From: Flavobacteriales bacterium
GTDB taxonomy: Bacteria > Bacteroidota > Bacteroidia > Flavobacteriales_F > PHOS-HE28
DNA: 64,000 nt
Assembly (NCBI GenBank): GCA_019912395.1
Contig: JAIOIH010000021.1
Coordinates: forward strand, 52,602 to 116,601
Direction: 5' to 3'
Positions 45,275 to 53,858 of this stretch are shown in pieces; position 1 is the stretch's first letter; every line of letters begins with the position of its first letter. Under the pieces are notes generated by a model. It was not told the DNA's origin, searched no databases, and was given only the letters and a program-made list of their open reading frames with translations. The translations under genes were made by a program, and so were the position numbers.

Positions 45275-46522
45275 ATGATCGATCCACAGGAAACACGCAT
45301 CACCGCCGAGCAGGCCGTCCTCATCGGCCTGGCCACGGACAAGCAAACACCCGAGCAGGTGGAGGAGTACCTTGACGAGCTGGATTTCCTGGCCAACACC
45401 GCAGGCATAGAGACCGTGAAGCGCTTCACCCAGCGGATGCACAAGCCGGACGGTAAGTTCCACATCGGATCCGGCAAGCTGGCGGAAGTGAAGGCCTGGA
45501 TCGAGGAGCGCGCACCCGAAAGCTGCGTGATCTTCGACGATGAGCTCACACCAGCCCAGCAGCGGAACATCGAGAAGGAACTGGACCGCCCCGTATTGGA
45601 CCGCCCGCGCTTGATCCTCGACATCTTCGCCGGTCGTGCCCGCACCGCGCACGCCAAGACGCAGGTGGAGCTCGCTCAATACGAGTACATGCTGCCGCGC
45701 CTCACCAAGCTGTGGACACACTTGGAACGGCAACGTGGCGGAACAGGGACGCGAGGCGGAGCGGGGGAAAAGGAGATCGAGACGGACCGTCGTTTGGTGC
45801 GCGATCGGATCAGTCTGCTGAAGAACCAGCTAAAGGACATCGACCGGCAGAAGCAGACGCAGCGAGGCAATCGGGGAAAGCTGGTGCGCGTAGCCCTGGT
45901 GGGCTACACCAACGTGGGCAAGAGCACCCTGATGAACGTGCTGAGCAAGAGCGATGTCTTCGCGGAGAACAAGCTCTTTGCCACGCTGGACACCACGGTG
46001 CGCAAAGTGGTCCTGGGGAATTTGCCTTTCCTGCTGAGCGACACGGTGGGCTTCATCCGTAAGCTGCCGCACCAATTGATCGAGAGCTTCAAGAGCACGC
46101 TGGATGAAACGCGCGAGGCCGACTTGCTGCTGCACATCGTGGACATCAGCCATCCGCAATTCGAGAGCCAGTACAACACCGTGCGGCAGACGTTGGAGGA
46201 GATCGGCGCGGGCGGCAAGCCCACCATCGTCGTCTTCAACAAGATCGACGCGTATCAACCGGCCCCGCACGACCCGCATGACCTGGCTCCTAAACGGGAG
46301 GACCAATACACCTTGGAGGAACTGGAGCGCACGTGGATGTCACGCATAGCCCACAAGGACGCGGACGGCGAGGAAGCGATCTTCATATCCGCCACGCGCA
46401 AGGACAACATCGACGTGCTGCGGAAGTTATTGTACGAACGCGTGAAGGCGATCCATGTCGCGCGGTATCCATACGAGAAGGACCTGTTGTTCCGGGATTG
46501 GACGGTGGAGGGGGAGGAGTGA
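45275..46522 (+). CDS. hflX: ribosome-associated GTPase HflX
   Basis: 415 residues. The N-terminal HflX domain (FHIGSGKLAEVKAWIEE, FDDELTPAQQRNIE) is followed by a coiled region with the Gly-rich GGTGTRGGAGEKEIETDRR and the G domain: VGYTNVGKST (G1), DTVGFIRKLP (G3) and FNKID (G4). HflX splits stalled ribosomes under stress. It is separated from PBP1A by 74 bases. Confidence 0.97.
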   Translation: MIDPQETRITAEQAVLIGLATDKQTPEQVEEYLDELDFLANTAGIETVKRFTQRMHKPDGKFHIGSGKLAEVKAWIEERAPESCVIFDDELTPAQQRNIEKELDRPVLDRPRLILDIFAGRARTAHAKTQVELAQYEYMLPRLTKLWTHLERQRGGTGTRGGAGEKEIETDRRLVRDRISLLKNQLKDIDRQKQTQRGNRGKLVRVALVGYTNVGKSTLMNVLSKSDVFAENKLFATLDTTVRKVVLGNLPFLLSDTVGFIRKLPHQLIESFKSTLDETREADLLLHIVDISHPQFESQYNTVRQTLEEIGAGGKPTIVVFNKIDAYQPAPHDPHDLAPKREDQYTLEELERTWMSRIAHKDADGEEAIFISATRKDNIDVLRKLLYERVKAIHVARYPYEKDLLFRDWTVEGEE

Positions 46523-46596
46523 GGTGTGTCCCAACCTGTTGAGATGTGATATGGAACAGACCCCCGCGTTTCATCGCTTCTTCGGCTGAACCCAAC

Positions 46597-48852
46597 ATGG
46601 CGAAGAAGAAAAGGAAGAAGCAATCCAAAGGGGCAGCATTCCTTTGGAAGACGCTCTTCCTCTCGATGGCCATTGGCTTCATTTCGCTGTTCGCGCTGAT
46701 CTTCCTGGTCCGCAAGGATGTTTTTGGCAAGCTGCCTTCCACCGAAGAACTTGCCGGACTGCGGAACGAGGAGGCCACGCTCATCTTCTCCTCCAACGGT
46801 TCGGTGATCGGCAAGGTGTTCGCGCAGAACCGCACCAATGTGCTTTTCCAGGACCTGCCCAAGCATGTGGTGGAGGCGCTTATTTCCACCGAGGACCAGC
46901 GCTTCTTCGAGCACAGCGGCGTGGACGCGTTCAGCTACATGCGTGTGCTGTTCCGCACCATCATCGCGCGGGACCGCAGCGGCGGTGGCGGTAGCACCAT
47001 TTCGCAACAGCTCATCAAAAACCTGTATGGGCGGGAAAAGCACGGACCGCTCACCGTGCCGGTGAACAAGATCAAGGAGGCCTTGGTGGCGCAGCGCTTG
47101 GAGAAGGTGTACAGCAAGGAGGACGTGATCACGCTCTACCTCAACTCCGTGCCGTTCGGTGAGAATCTGTACGGCATCGAAGCGGCCGCGGAGCGCTACT
47201 TCAGCAAGTCGGCGGCGAAGTTGAAGGTGGAAGAGGGCGCGGTGCTCGTCGGCATGTTGAAGGCGAACACGGGCTACAATCCGAGGCTTCACCCCGAGGC
47301 ATCCAAGGGCCGGCGTGACCAGGTGTTGGCACTGATGGCCGGCAACGGCAAGCTCACCCCCAAGGCGCGTGACAGTTTGCAAGCACTGCCTCTGCGAATC
47401 CGATACGCGGGTGTGGATGCGCTGGATGCGTACGGCTATTTCGATGCGCAAGTGGTCCGGCAGTCGCGTGCGATCCTGACTGAACTGGGTAGGAAGAACG
47501 GTACGGCATACGACATCGAGAAGGATGGTCTCCGCATCCACACCACGTTGGACACGGCCCTGCAGCATGCCGCCCTCCGTTCGGTAAGCAAGCAGCTTTC
47601 CGCCATGCAGCCCAAGCTGGACCGGGAGCTCCGTGCCGGGAACGTCCGCAAAGGCTGGGAGAAGAAGATGGGGAAACAGGCCAGCGCGGATTGGCGACAG
47701 AATGAACGCTCGGTGAAGGAGGTGTTCCGGTGGGCCGGGAAACGATTGGACACACTGAGCTATCGCGACAGCTTGTGGCATTACCACAGTATGCTACAAG
47801 CCGCTTTCCTGATGGTGGATCCGGCCACGGGAAAGGTGCGTGCGTACAGCGGCGGCAACGATTTCCGTACCCTGCCCTTTGATCAAGTGCAAAGCCACCG
47901 GCCCATTGCCTCCGCTATCAAGCCGATCATCTATGCCGCGGGATTGGAGCGTGGCCTGGAACCGTGTACCTACCTTAACAATGAGCGGAAGACCTACGAC
48001 GAGTTGGAGGGGTGGTCCCCGCAGAACTTCGACCAGGACACCATCGGAGGGCAGGTGGCACTGTGGTATGCCTTGGCCCATTCCATGAACATTCCCACGG
48101 TGGACCTGTACTTCCGTACCGGCGTGGATACCATACGCGATACGTTCAAGGCGCTGGGACTTCCGGTGGATGGCGTGGACAATCCTGCGCTGGCCTTGGG
48201 TGCGGCGGATGTTTCATTGCAGGAGATCGTGCGGGCCTACTCGGTGTTCGCGAACGAAGGCCTGACGCGTGACCTGCAGATGATCGAGAGGATCACCGAT
48301 GCACGAGGGAAGGTGATCTACCAGGGAAGGATGGCTCCTGCAACACGGGCACTCGATCAGGAAGTGGCGGAAACGGTCACGGCGATGCTGCGGCGAGCGG
48401 TGGATGAAGGCACCGGGGCTTCCATGCGTTCGCGCTTCGGCGTGCGGGCCGCCTTGGCGGGCAAGACCGGTACCTCGCAGGATTACGGCGATGCTTGGTT
48501 CCTGTGCTATACGCCGGGTTTGGTGGCGGGAGCGTGGGTGGGCGCTCGTGATCCCGAGGTGCATTTCAATAGTGCGCTCGGCACTGGAGCGAGGCTTGCG
48601 TTGCCGATCATCGGGCGAACCCTTGCCGCAGCGGAACGCTCCCCGACCATGCGCAAACAGTACCTCCGGTCATTCCCGGAGGAGATCACGGAGGTGGACA
48701 TGGGTTGCGCCCCACGTCGCGAAGGCAACCTCATCGAACGATTCCTCGACGTGATCTTCCGGAAGGACACAAGGACCGAGCAGGATACCGTGAAGAAGGA
48801 AAAGGAGCGGAAGGGGTTTTTCCGGCGATGGTTCCCGAAGAAGGGTGGGTAG
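46597..48852 (+). CDS. class A penicillin-binding protein (PBP1A type)
   Basis: 751 residues from ATG 46597 (MAKKKRKK); the earlier ATG lacks support. A basic tail and one membrane helix (residues about 11-36) precede the GT51 transglycosylase domain (EDQRFFEHSGVD, GGGSTISQQLIKNLYG). The transpeptidase domain has SAIK (catalytic Ser), SMN (AHSMNIPT) and KTGTSQDYGDAW. It polymerises and cross-links peptidoglycan. The C-terminal tail after the transpeptidase is short and highly basic (KKEKERKGFFRRWFPKKGG), unlike the longer tails of enterobacterial PBP1a. Confidence 0.95.
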   Translation: MAKKKRKKQSKGAAFLWKTLFLSMAIGFISLFALIFLVRKDVFGKLPSTEELAGLRNEEATLIFSSNGSVIGKVFAQNRTNVLFQDLPKHVVEALISTEDQRFFEHSGVDAFSYMRVLFRTIIARDRSGGGGSTISQQLIKNLYGREKHGPLTVPVNKIKEALVAQRLEKVYSKEDVITLYLNSVPFGENLYGIEAAAERYFSKSAAKLKVEEGAVLVGMLKANTGYNPRLHPEASKGRRDQVLALMAGNGKLTPKARDSLQALPLRIRYAGVDALDAYGYFDAQVVRQSRAILTELGRKNGTAYDIEKDGLRIHTTLDTALQHAALRSVSKQLSAMQPKLDRELRAGNVRKGWEKKMGKQASADWRQNERSVKEVFRWAGKRLDTLSYRDSLWHYHSMLQAAFLMVDPATGKVRAYSGGNDFRTLPFDQVQSHRPIASAIKPIIYAAGLERGLEPCTYLNNERKTYDELEGWSPQNFDQDTIGGQVALWYALAHSMNIPTVDLYFRTGVDTIRDTFKALGLPVDGVDNPALALGAADVSLQEIVRAYSVFANEGLTRDLQMIERITDARGKVIYQGRMAPATRALDQEVAETVTAMLRRAVDEGTGASMRSRFGVRAALAGKTGTSQDYGDAWFLCYTPGLVAGAWVGARDPEVHFNSALGTGARLALPIIGRTLAAAERSPTMRKQYLRSFPEEITEVDMGCAPRREGNLIERFLDVIFRKDTRTEQDTVKKEKERKGFFRRWFPKKGG

Positions 48853-49042
48853 TTGTCAGTTGTCCGTTTGTCGGGGCTGAATTGGCGGCTCCTTGTAAAC
48901 CGGCAAGTCCGATCCGCGCGTTGGCAAAATGTCGCTGACCACACCCAAGGAAGAGCAGAACAGCACGCAGTCGTGGTCTGTGCTTGCCTGAATATATTGA
49001 CCGCTCGGAGGTTACATGTCAACTCCCCAAACCTAGATAAAA

Positions 49043-49462
49043 ATGGCACGAAGAGACCAAGTGAAGGGGGAAGTTGCAGAACGTCAAATGCGCTACTTCA
49101 GCGAAGAATTCAAACGAGGCAAGGTGAAGGAGATCGAGCGAGGCACTGCACGTGTCTTGGATGTGAGCCGGGCGTACCAGGTAAGTCGGACAGCGGTCTA
49201 TCGCTGGCTTGCAAAGTATTCGGTCCACCGTAAGCAAGGCATCCGAATGGTGGTGGAAGCGAAGAGTGATACCCGTCGGATCGAAGCGCTCAAGGAAGAG
49301 AAGCGGAATTTGGAGCAGCTCTTGGGCCAGAAAGAGGCGGAGCTGGCCCTGAAGAACAAGTTCATCGAGCTCGTTGAAGCCAAGTACGGGCCGGAGCAAA
49401 AAAAAAGTGGTGGCGCGAAACGCTCTACTGGTTCTGGGAAAACCGTGAAGAAGCCAAGATGA
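49043..49462 (+). CDS. IS3-family transposase OrfA
   Basis: 139 residues. A helix-turn-helix region (VLDVSRAYQVSRTAVYRWLAK) is followed by a leucine-zipper-like coiled coil (LKEEKRNLEQLLGQKEAELA), as in IS3 OrfA proteins. It binds the IS ends and regulates transposition. The last residues after the A9 run (GGAKRSTGSGKTVKKPR) are read only if no frameshift occurs. The stop overlaps the OrfB ATG. Confidence 0.9.
   Translation: MARRDQVKGEVAERQMRYFSEEFKRGKVKEIERGTARVLDVSRAYQVSRTAVYRWLAKYSVHRKQGIRMVVEAKSDTRRIEALKEEKRNLEQLLGQKEAELALKNKFIELVEAKYGPEQKKSGGAKRSTGSGKTVKKPR
49398..49406 (+). other. A9 slippery site for programmed -1 frameshift
   Basis: Nine A residues lie in the OrfA frame as CAA-AAA-AAA-AGT. 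A -1 slip enters a frame that reads KWWRETLYWFWENREEAK and then runs into OrfB, so an OrfAB fusion is made. That pre-OrfB peptide has a conserved protein-like composition, which supports use of the site. Confidence 0.75.
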
Positions 49463-50352
49463 GCCTGAACGCGCTATACAACGAGGCCGGGATCAGCAGG
49501 CAGGGCTTCCACCAATGGCTTGGCCGCCGATTCGAAGAAGCCGAAGAGCTGGCCTTGTTGCGCCCGATCGTGGAGCAGATACGTATGGACCATCCGCGCA
49601 TGTCGGCGAAGGTGATCTACCGCCTGGTGCGCCCCACCACTCTGGGCCGGGACCGGTTCATCGGAATTTGTGCCGAATGGGGACTGCTCCTGACACGTGA
49701 ACGTTCCCCTATCCGGACCACGGACAGCCTTGGCGTAACACGGTTCCTCAACCTTTTGGAAGGTGCGGAAGTGACATGTGTCAACCAGTTTTGGACCAGC
49801 GACATCACCTACTACCAGTTGGGCGAGGAAGTGTATTACATCACCTTGGTCCTGGAGATCTTCAGCAGGCGTATCATCGGTTGGCAACTGAGCGACACCC
49901 TGCGCACGGAGCACACCACTCTGCCTGCCTTGCGCATGGCGCTCCGTTTGCGCCGAGGCAAGGACCTCACTGGTTTGGTATTCCATAGCGACGGTGGCGG
50001 GCAGTACTACTGCAAGGAGTTCCTCAAGATCCTTCGCGATAAAGACATAGCGAGCAGCATGTGCGAGCATGCTTGGGAGAATCCCTATTCCGAACGCGTC
50101 AATGGAACGGTCAAGAACGACTACATCCGACAATGGGACCCCAGGTCCAGGGCAGATCTGGTCAGTTGCCTTGATCGAGCGGTCAAGCTCATCAACGACC
50201 AGCGTCCACACAGTTCATTGAACTACAACACTCCCCTGGCCGTTGACGAACACCCCGAGTTGTTCACAGAGCTAACAGTGATCAACAAAGAGAAAAGGAC
50301 CAAAAGAGAAAAATCACAACACAACCAACAAATCGAGTTGACAGAACACTGA
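49459..50352 (+). CDS. IS3-family transposase OrfB (DDE integrase core)
   Basis: 297 residues from the ATG that overlaps the OrfA stop, but mainly made as an OrfAB fusion through the A9 site. The rve catalytic triad is complete: Asp in FWTSDITYY, Asp in FHSDGGGQY and Glu in NPYSERVNG. The HPRMSAKVIYRL helix is of the HTH_21 type. The C-terminal tail (TKREKSQHNQQ) is hydrophilic. The element looks intact and able to move. Confidence 0.92.
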   Translation: MSLNALYNEAGISRQGFHQWLGRRFEEAEELALLRPIVEQIRMDHPRMSAKVIYRLVRPTTLGRDRFIGICAEWGLLLTRERSPIRTTDSLGVTRFLNLLEGAEVTCVNQFWTSDITYYQLGEEVYYITLVLEIFSRRIIGWQLSDTLRTEHTTLPALRMALRLRRGKDLTGLVFHSDGGGQYYCKEFLKILRDKDIASSMCEHAWENPYSERVNGTVKNDYIRQWDPRSRADLVSCLDRAVKLINDQRPHSSLNYNTPLAVDEHPELFTELTVINKEKRTKREKSQHNQQIELTEH

Positions 50353-50425
50353 AAAGAGGTCAACGTCTGGCAGGACTTGACACCCTGACAACCGAGAACC
50401 GATATCCGGGAATTAAATTCACCCC

Positions 50426-50998
50426 ATGGGTACGAACCGCTTGGAGGCGTTCAGCGACGGGGTGATGGCCATCATCATCACCATCATGGTGCTGGAGCTG
50501 AGAGTGCCCCACGGCACGGAATTGATCGACCTGAAACCCTTGGTGCCCAAGTTCCTGAGCTACGTGCTCAGCTTCATTTACGTGGGCATCTATTGGAACA
50601 ACCACCACCACATGTTCCAAGCCACGGAGCGCGTGGGCGGTGCTGTGCTTTGGGCCAACCTGCACCTGCTCTTCTGGCTTTCGCTGATCCCCTTCGTCAC
50701 CGGCTGGATGGGTGAGAACCACTTCGCAGCGTTACCTACCGCACTTTATGGCGTGGTGCTGCTAATGGCCGCGATCGCTTATGTGATCCTGCAGTTCGCC
50801 ATCATCCGGGTGCAGGGGAAGGATTCCATTCTGCGGAAGGCGGTCGGGAAGGACTGGAAGGGGAAGGCCTCCGTGGTACTTTACGTTGCGGCCATCACTT
50901 CCACGTTCTTCAATGCTTGGATCGCTTGCGCACTTTATGCCGTGGTGGCGGTGATCTGGTTCATCCCGGACCGCAGGATCGAGCGGACGATGAAGTGA
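50426..50998 (+). CDS. TMEM175-family (DUF1211) potassium channel-like protein
   Basis: 190 residues with about six membrane helices. The pore-helix motif RLEAFSDGVMAIIITIMVLEL (RxxxFSDG) is diagnostic of the family, and a His-rich stretch (NNHHHMFQ) follows. Bacterial TMEM175 forms tetrameric K+-leak channels. TAAATTCA lies close to the ATG as a degenerate -7 box. It sits just beyond the right end of the insertion sequence. Confidence 0.9.
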   Translation: MGTNRLEAFSDGVMAIIITIMVLELRVPHGTELIDLKPLVPKFLSYVLSFIYVGIYWNNHHHMFQATERVGGAVLWANLHLLFWLSLIPFVTGWMGENHFAALPTALYGVVLLMAAIAYVILQFAIIRVQGKDSILRKAVGKDWKGKASVVLYVAAITSTFFNAWIACALYAVVAVIWFIPDRRIERTMK

Positions 50999-51010
50999 GC
51001 ATTGGTATTT

Positions 51011-51066
51011 GTGACCGGTGACCGGCTGGCATCCAGTACCAGCGGCGCTTTCCAGTCACCTGTCAC
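51011..51066. repeat. imperfect inverted repeat between convergent genes
   Basis: Left arm GTGACCGGTGACCGG (51011-51025) and right arm CCAGTCACCTGTCAC (51052-51066) pair in 13 of 15 positions, with a smaller hairpin GCTGG/CCAGC inside the loop. There is no T-run. It may act as a terminator or be one of the intergenic repeat elements seen elsewhere in this window. Confidence 0.55.
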
Positions 51067-51093
51067 CAGCCACATTCACCATACGGACCAGTG

Positions 51094-51483
51094 CTACTCA
51101 GGCAAGCCGTAAGCCGCTCGTACTTCCCTGTCGCCGAGCACCACAAAGGTGAAAATGCCCAAGGCGAGGCCGAAGGGGATGTTCAGGCAGTTCAGCCCGG
51201 CGATCACCTGTGTGAAGGTGCGCCCCTTGCGCTTGTCGATCATGCGCGCGCTGATCAGGTTCAGCACCCCTTGGACCTCCACGAGGATGAAGAGGATCCA
51301 GCCCAGAGTGAAGAGGAAAGTGCCCACGAAGAGGGGCGGTGCTTCGCCCATCTCCGCCTGCAGCCAAGGGCTGTTCAATGCCGTGCCTACGAATACCAGG
51401 CTTAACAGCGCAAAGCCCATCAGGCAGATGAACACACCGTACACATAGTGCAGCACGCTCAGGGTGGAAAGATGATGTTTCAT
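51094..51483 (-). CDS. hypothetical four-helix membrane protein
   Basis: 129 residues with four hydrophobic helices; HYVYGVFICLMGFALLSL and GTFLFTLGWILFILVEVQ are two of them. The linker DKRKGRTFTQVIAG is basic and inside. No family that I can name with certainty. It faces the TMEM175 gene and is divergent from msrB, 115 bases away. Confidence 0.65.
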   Translation of the reverse strand: MKHHLSTLSVLHYVYGVFICLMGFALLSLVFVGTALNSPWLQAEMGEAPPLFVGTFLFTLGWILFILVEVQGVLNLISARMIDKRKGRTFTQVIAGLNCLNIPFGLALGIFTFVVLGDREVRAAYGLPE

Positions 51484-51598
51484 ATGTCGAAATTGACGAT
51501 TTTTCCGCTATTCATTGCGTTTTAGTGAAGGGCGGTCCGAAGTCAGGCCCAACGGATTGTCGCGACCATGCCGTACCTTCATTGATCATTCGGAAATC

Positions 51599-52051
51599 AT
51601 GCTCCCTACGGATCCACCCCCGGCCAACCCGCACTATTCCCGCACCGATGCCACGCACCTCAACGTGAGCGATGCGGAGTGGAAGCGCATCCTCCCTGAT
51701 GATGTGTACCACGTGGCCCGTGAGAAGGGCACCGAGCGCGCGTTCACCGGGAAGTACTGGGATGCAACCGGGCTCGGCACGTACCACTGCGCCGTGTGCG
51801 GCAATGCGCTCTTCCGCTCGGACAGCAAGTTCGGCAGTAGCTGCGGCTGGCCCAGCTTCTTCGAGGCGCTCCGGCCGGACAGTGTGCGCTACGAGAGCGA
51901 CAGGAGCTTCGGCATGGTGCGCACGGAAGTCCTCTGCAACCGCTGCGACAGCCACCTCGGGCACATCTTCGATGATGGCCCGAAGCCTACCGGAAAGCGG
52001 TTCTGCATGAATTCCATCGTTTTGGACTTCGTGCCGGACAAGGCTCGGTGA
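51599..52051 (+). CDS. msrB: peptide-methionine (R)-S-oxide reductase
   Basis: 150 residues from ATG 51599. Zinc-binding pairs CAVCG and CNRCDSHLGH are present. GSSCGWPSFFEAL carries the resolving Cys, and RFCMNSIVLDF carries the catalytic Cys. No signal peptide, so it repairs oxidised methionine in the cytoplasm. It converges on an aldo/keto reductase gene with 9 bases between the stops. Confidence 0.96.
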   Translation: MLPTDPPPANPHYSRTDATHLNVSDAEWKRILPDDVYHVAREKGTERAFTGKYWDATGLGTYHCAVCGNALFRSDSKFGSSCGWPSFFEALRPDSVRYESDRSFGMVRTEVLCNRCDSHLGHIFDDGPKPTGKRFCMNSIVLDFVPDKAR

Positions 52052-52060
52052 TCGGCACTC

Positions 52061-53005
52061 TCAAGCACTGGCGCCGGCGAGCAGTTCCATCGCCTCCTTG
52101 TCAAGGCGCAATTCCGCTGCGGACATCAGTTCATTGAGCTGCGCGATGCTGGTGGCGCTTGCAATGGGCGCGGTGATGTGCGAGCGGGCCATCAGCCAGG
52201 CCAGGGATACCGCTGCGGGTGTGCTGCCCAAGCGATCGGAGACCGCGTCCAACGCATCGAGGATCTTCAGGCCGCGGGGCGTGAGGTACTTGGGCATACT
52301 GCTGCCGCGCACGCTCTTGCCGAAGTCGGCCTCACTGCGGTATTTGCCCGTGAGGAAGCCGCTGGCCAAGGAGTAATAGGTCAACACACCCAAGCTGTGC
52401 TCCGCGCAGACCGGTGCATATTGGTCCTCGAATTCCTCCCGGTCGAAGAGGTTGTAGCGCGGCTGCAGCGATACGTACGAGGAAAGGCCCATGGCGGCGC
52501 TGATGCGCATGGATTCCTGCAAGCGCTCCGGACTGTAGTTGGAGGCACCGGTCCAACGCACCTTGCCCGCCGTTACCAGCTGATCCAGCGCTTCGAGGGT
52601 TTCCTCGATCGGTGTATCCAGGTCGTCCCAATGGGTTTGGTACAGGTCGATGTAGTCCGTGCGAAGGCGCTTCAGCGAGGTTTCAACAGCGCGAAGGATG
52701 TAGTCCTTGCGCAGGTTCTTGCCCTCGCCCATGTCACCGCCCACCTTGGTGGCGATCACTACCTGATCGCGGTTGCCGCGCGCGTGCATCCAGTTGCCGA
52801 GCACGGTTTCGGATTCACCGCCCGTATGGCCGGGTGCCCAGTTGGAGTAGCTGTCCGCCGTGTCCACCAAGTTGAATCCACCGGCCACGAAGGCATCGAG
52901 GAGCTTGAACGAGGTGGCTTCGTCGGCGGTCCAGCCCAGGACATTGCCGCCGAATGCGAGGGGGGCGACGTGCAGGTCGCTCTTGCCAATTGTGCGTTTT
53001 TGCAT
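52061..53005 (-). CDS. aldo/keto reductase
   Basis: 314 residues; a TIM-barrel NADP-dependent reductase. The tetrad is complete: Asp and Tyr in DTADSYSNWAPG, Lys in VIATKVGG and His in DLYQTHWDD. MGLSSYVSLQPRYNLFDR and VSLAWLMARSHITAPI resemble the YghZ/Tas-like AKR group. Natural substrate unknown. TATCTTGC ends 4 bases before the ATG as a possible -7 box. Confidence 0.9.
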   Translation of the reverse strand: MQKRTIGKSDLHVAPLAFGGNVLGWTADEATSFKLLDAFVAGGFNLVDTADSYSNWAPGHTGGESETVLGNWMHARGNRDQVVIATKVGGDMGEGKNLRKDYILRAVETSLKRLRTDYIDLYQTHWDDLDTPIEETLEALDQLVTAGKVRWTGASNYSPERLQESMRISAAMGLSSYVSLQPRYNLFDREEFEDQYAPVCAEHSLGVLTYYSLASGFLTGKYRSEADFGKSVRGSSMPKYLTPRGLKILDALDAVSDRLGSTPAAVSLAWLMARSHITAPIASATSIAQLNELMSAAELRLDKEAMELLAGASA

Positions 53006-53173
53006 GTTGGCAAGATACCGGGGAAGGAGGGAAGGGCCATGGCAATTCGTATCTCCGGTGTCTGGGCTGTTCGAATTATCGGTGTAGACATGGCTTCCTT
53101 GCCTTATCTCCCCACGAGCGTCTCACCTTGGTTCCTGCACAGCTCTATTGGGCATCACGTCCACTGCGTGAGA

Positions 53174-53195
53174 CGTTGATGGAGCTAGCTCCATC
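53174..53195. repeat. REP-like palindrome upstream of the RAYT gene
   Basis: GATGGAGCTAGCTCCATC (53178-53195) is a perfect 18-bp palindrome. The 18 bases 53174-53191 recur exactly at 53824-53841, at the 3' end of the RAYT gene. Confidence 0.75.
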
Positions 53196-53246
53196 AGTGA
53201 TCTCCCGAAGGGGATCCTGAGGACACGGAATGAATATCTTGCACTG

Positions 53247-53858
53247 ATGGCCACGCACTTTCACCAAGGAAACTCCGGTGGGCTTTTCTTCTGCACTGCC
53301 ACATGCTGGGATTGGCTGCAATTGATAGATCAAACCCGGCTCTTCGATCATCTCTATGGATGGATGGCGCTCGTGCACGAAAAGGGTTGCCGCATGACCA
53401 GCTATGTTTTGATGCCGAACCACCTGCACTTCATGCTGTTCGTTCCGGAAGGAATGTCGATCAATACCATCTTGGCAAGCATGAAGCGTTTTGCAGCCTA
53501 TGAAATGGTCAACCGACTGAAGGCTTCGGAGCAACATGATCTCCTGGCCCGACTCGCAGATTCAGTCAGTCTCGCTGCATCCGGGTCACACAAGCATCGC
53601 GTTTGGCGGGTGTCGTCCGACATCAAGCTCTGTTATTCACCTTGGTTCATCCAGCAGAAGATGGACTACATCCATCGCAATCCCGTACGAGGAAAATGGA
53701 TGCTTGCGGAAGATGCTTCACTTTATCCGCATTCCAGTGCGGGGTTCTACATGGAAGGTCGGGAGGACAGGAATGTGAAGCTTGTACATGTGGATGAGGT
53801 GAGCTTCGGGGCATCGGAGGCATCGTTGATGGAGCTAGCTCAGGACTCCTGCTCGTAA
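53247..53858 (+). CDS. REP-associated tyrosine transposase (RAYT, Y1_Tnp family)
   Basis: 203 residues. The HUH motif is MPNHLHFML, and the catalytic Tyr lies in QKMDYIHRNPVRGKW, the RAYT hallmark. RAYTs are single-copy relatives of IS200/IS605 transposases thought to mobilise REP palindromes. Here an exact 18-base copy of the upstream palindrome half lies in the last codons (SLMELA). TATCTTGC ends 4 bases before the ATG. The last 19 bases overlap the convergent NdpA-like gene. Domestication rather than free mobility is likely. Confidence 0.88.
   Translation: MATHFHQGNSGGLFFCTATCWDWLQLIDQTRLFDHLYGWMALVHEKGCRMTSYVLMPNHLHFMLFVPEGMSINTILASMKRFAAYEMVNRLKASEQHDLLARLADSVSLAASGSHKHRVWRVSSDIKLCYSPWFIQQKMDYIHRNPVRGKWMLAEDASLYPHSSAGFYMEGREDRNVKLVHVDEVSFGASEASLMELAQDSCS
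53824..53841. repeat. second copy of the RAYT-flanking repeat
   Basis: Identical to 53174-53191 (CGTTGATGGAGCTAGCTC). It lies inside the 3' end of the RAYT coding sequence and reaches the stop codon of the convergent gene. Its palindrome is incomplete (CAGG instead of CATC). Confidence 0.75.

Larger units (their letters stand above)
49017..50382 (+). mobile_element. IS3-family insertion sequence
   Basis: 1,366 bp from TGTCAACTCC (left) to GGACTTGACA (right); the ends are an inverted repeat matching in 9 of 10 positions, with TG...CA termini usual for IS3. It carries orfA and orfB with a frameshift site. The 3 bases on each side (ACA and CCC) are not a target duplication, so the boundaries or a later rearrangement are uncertain. 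The 164 bp between PBP1A and the left end hold only T/G-rich intergenic words. Confidence 0.8.
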
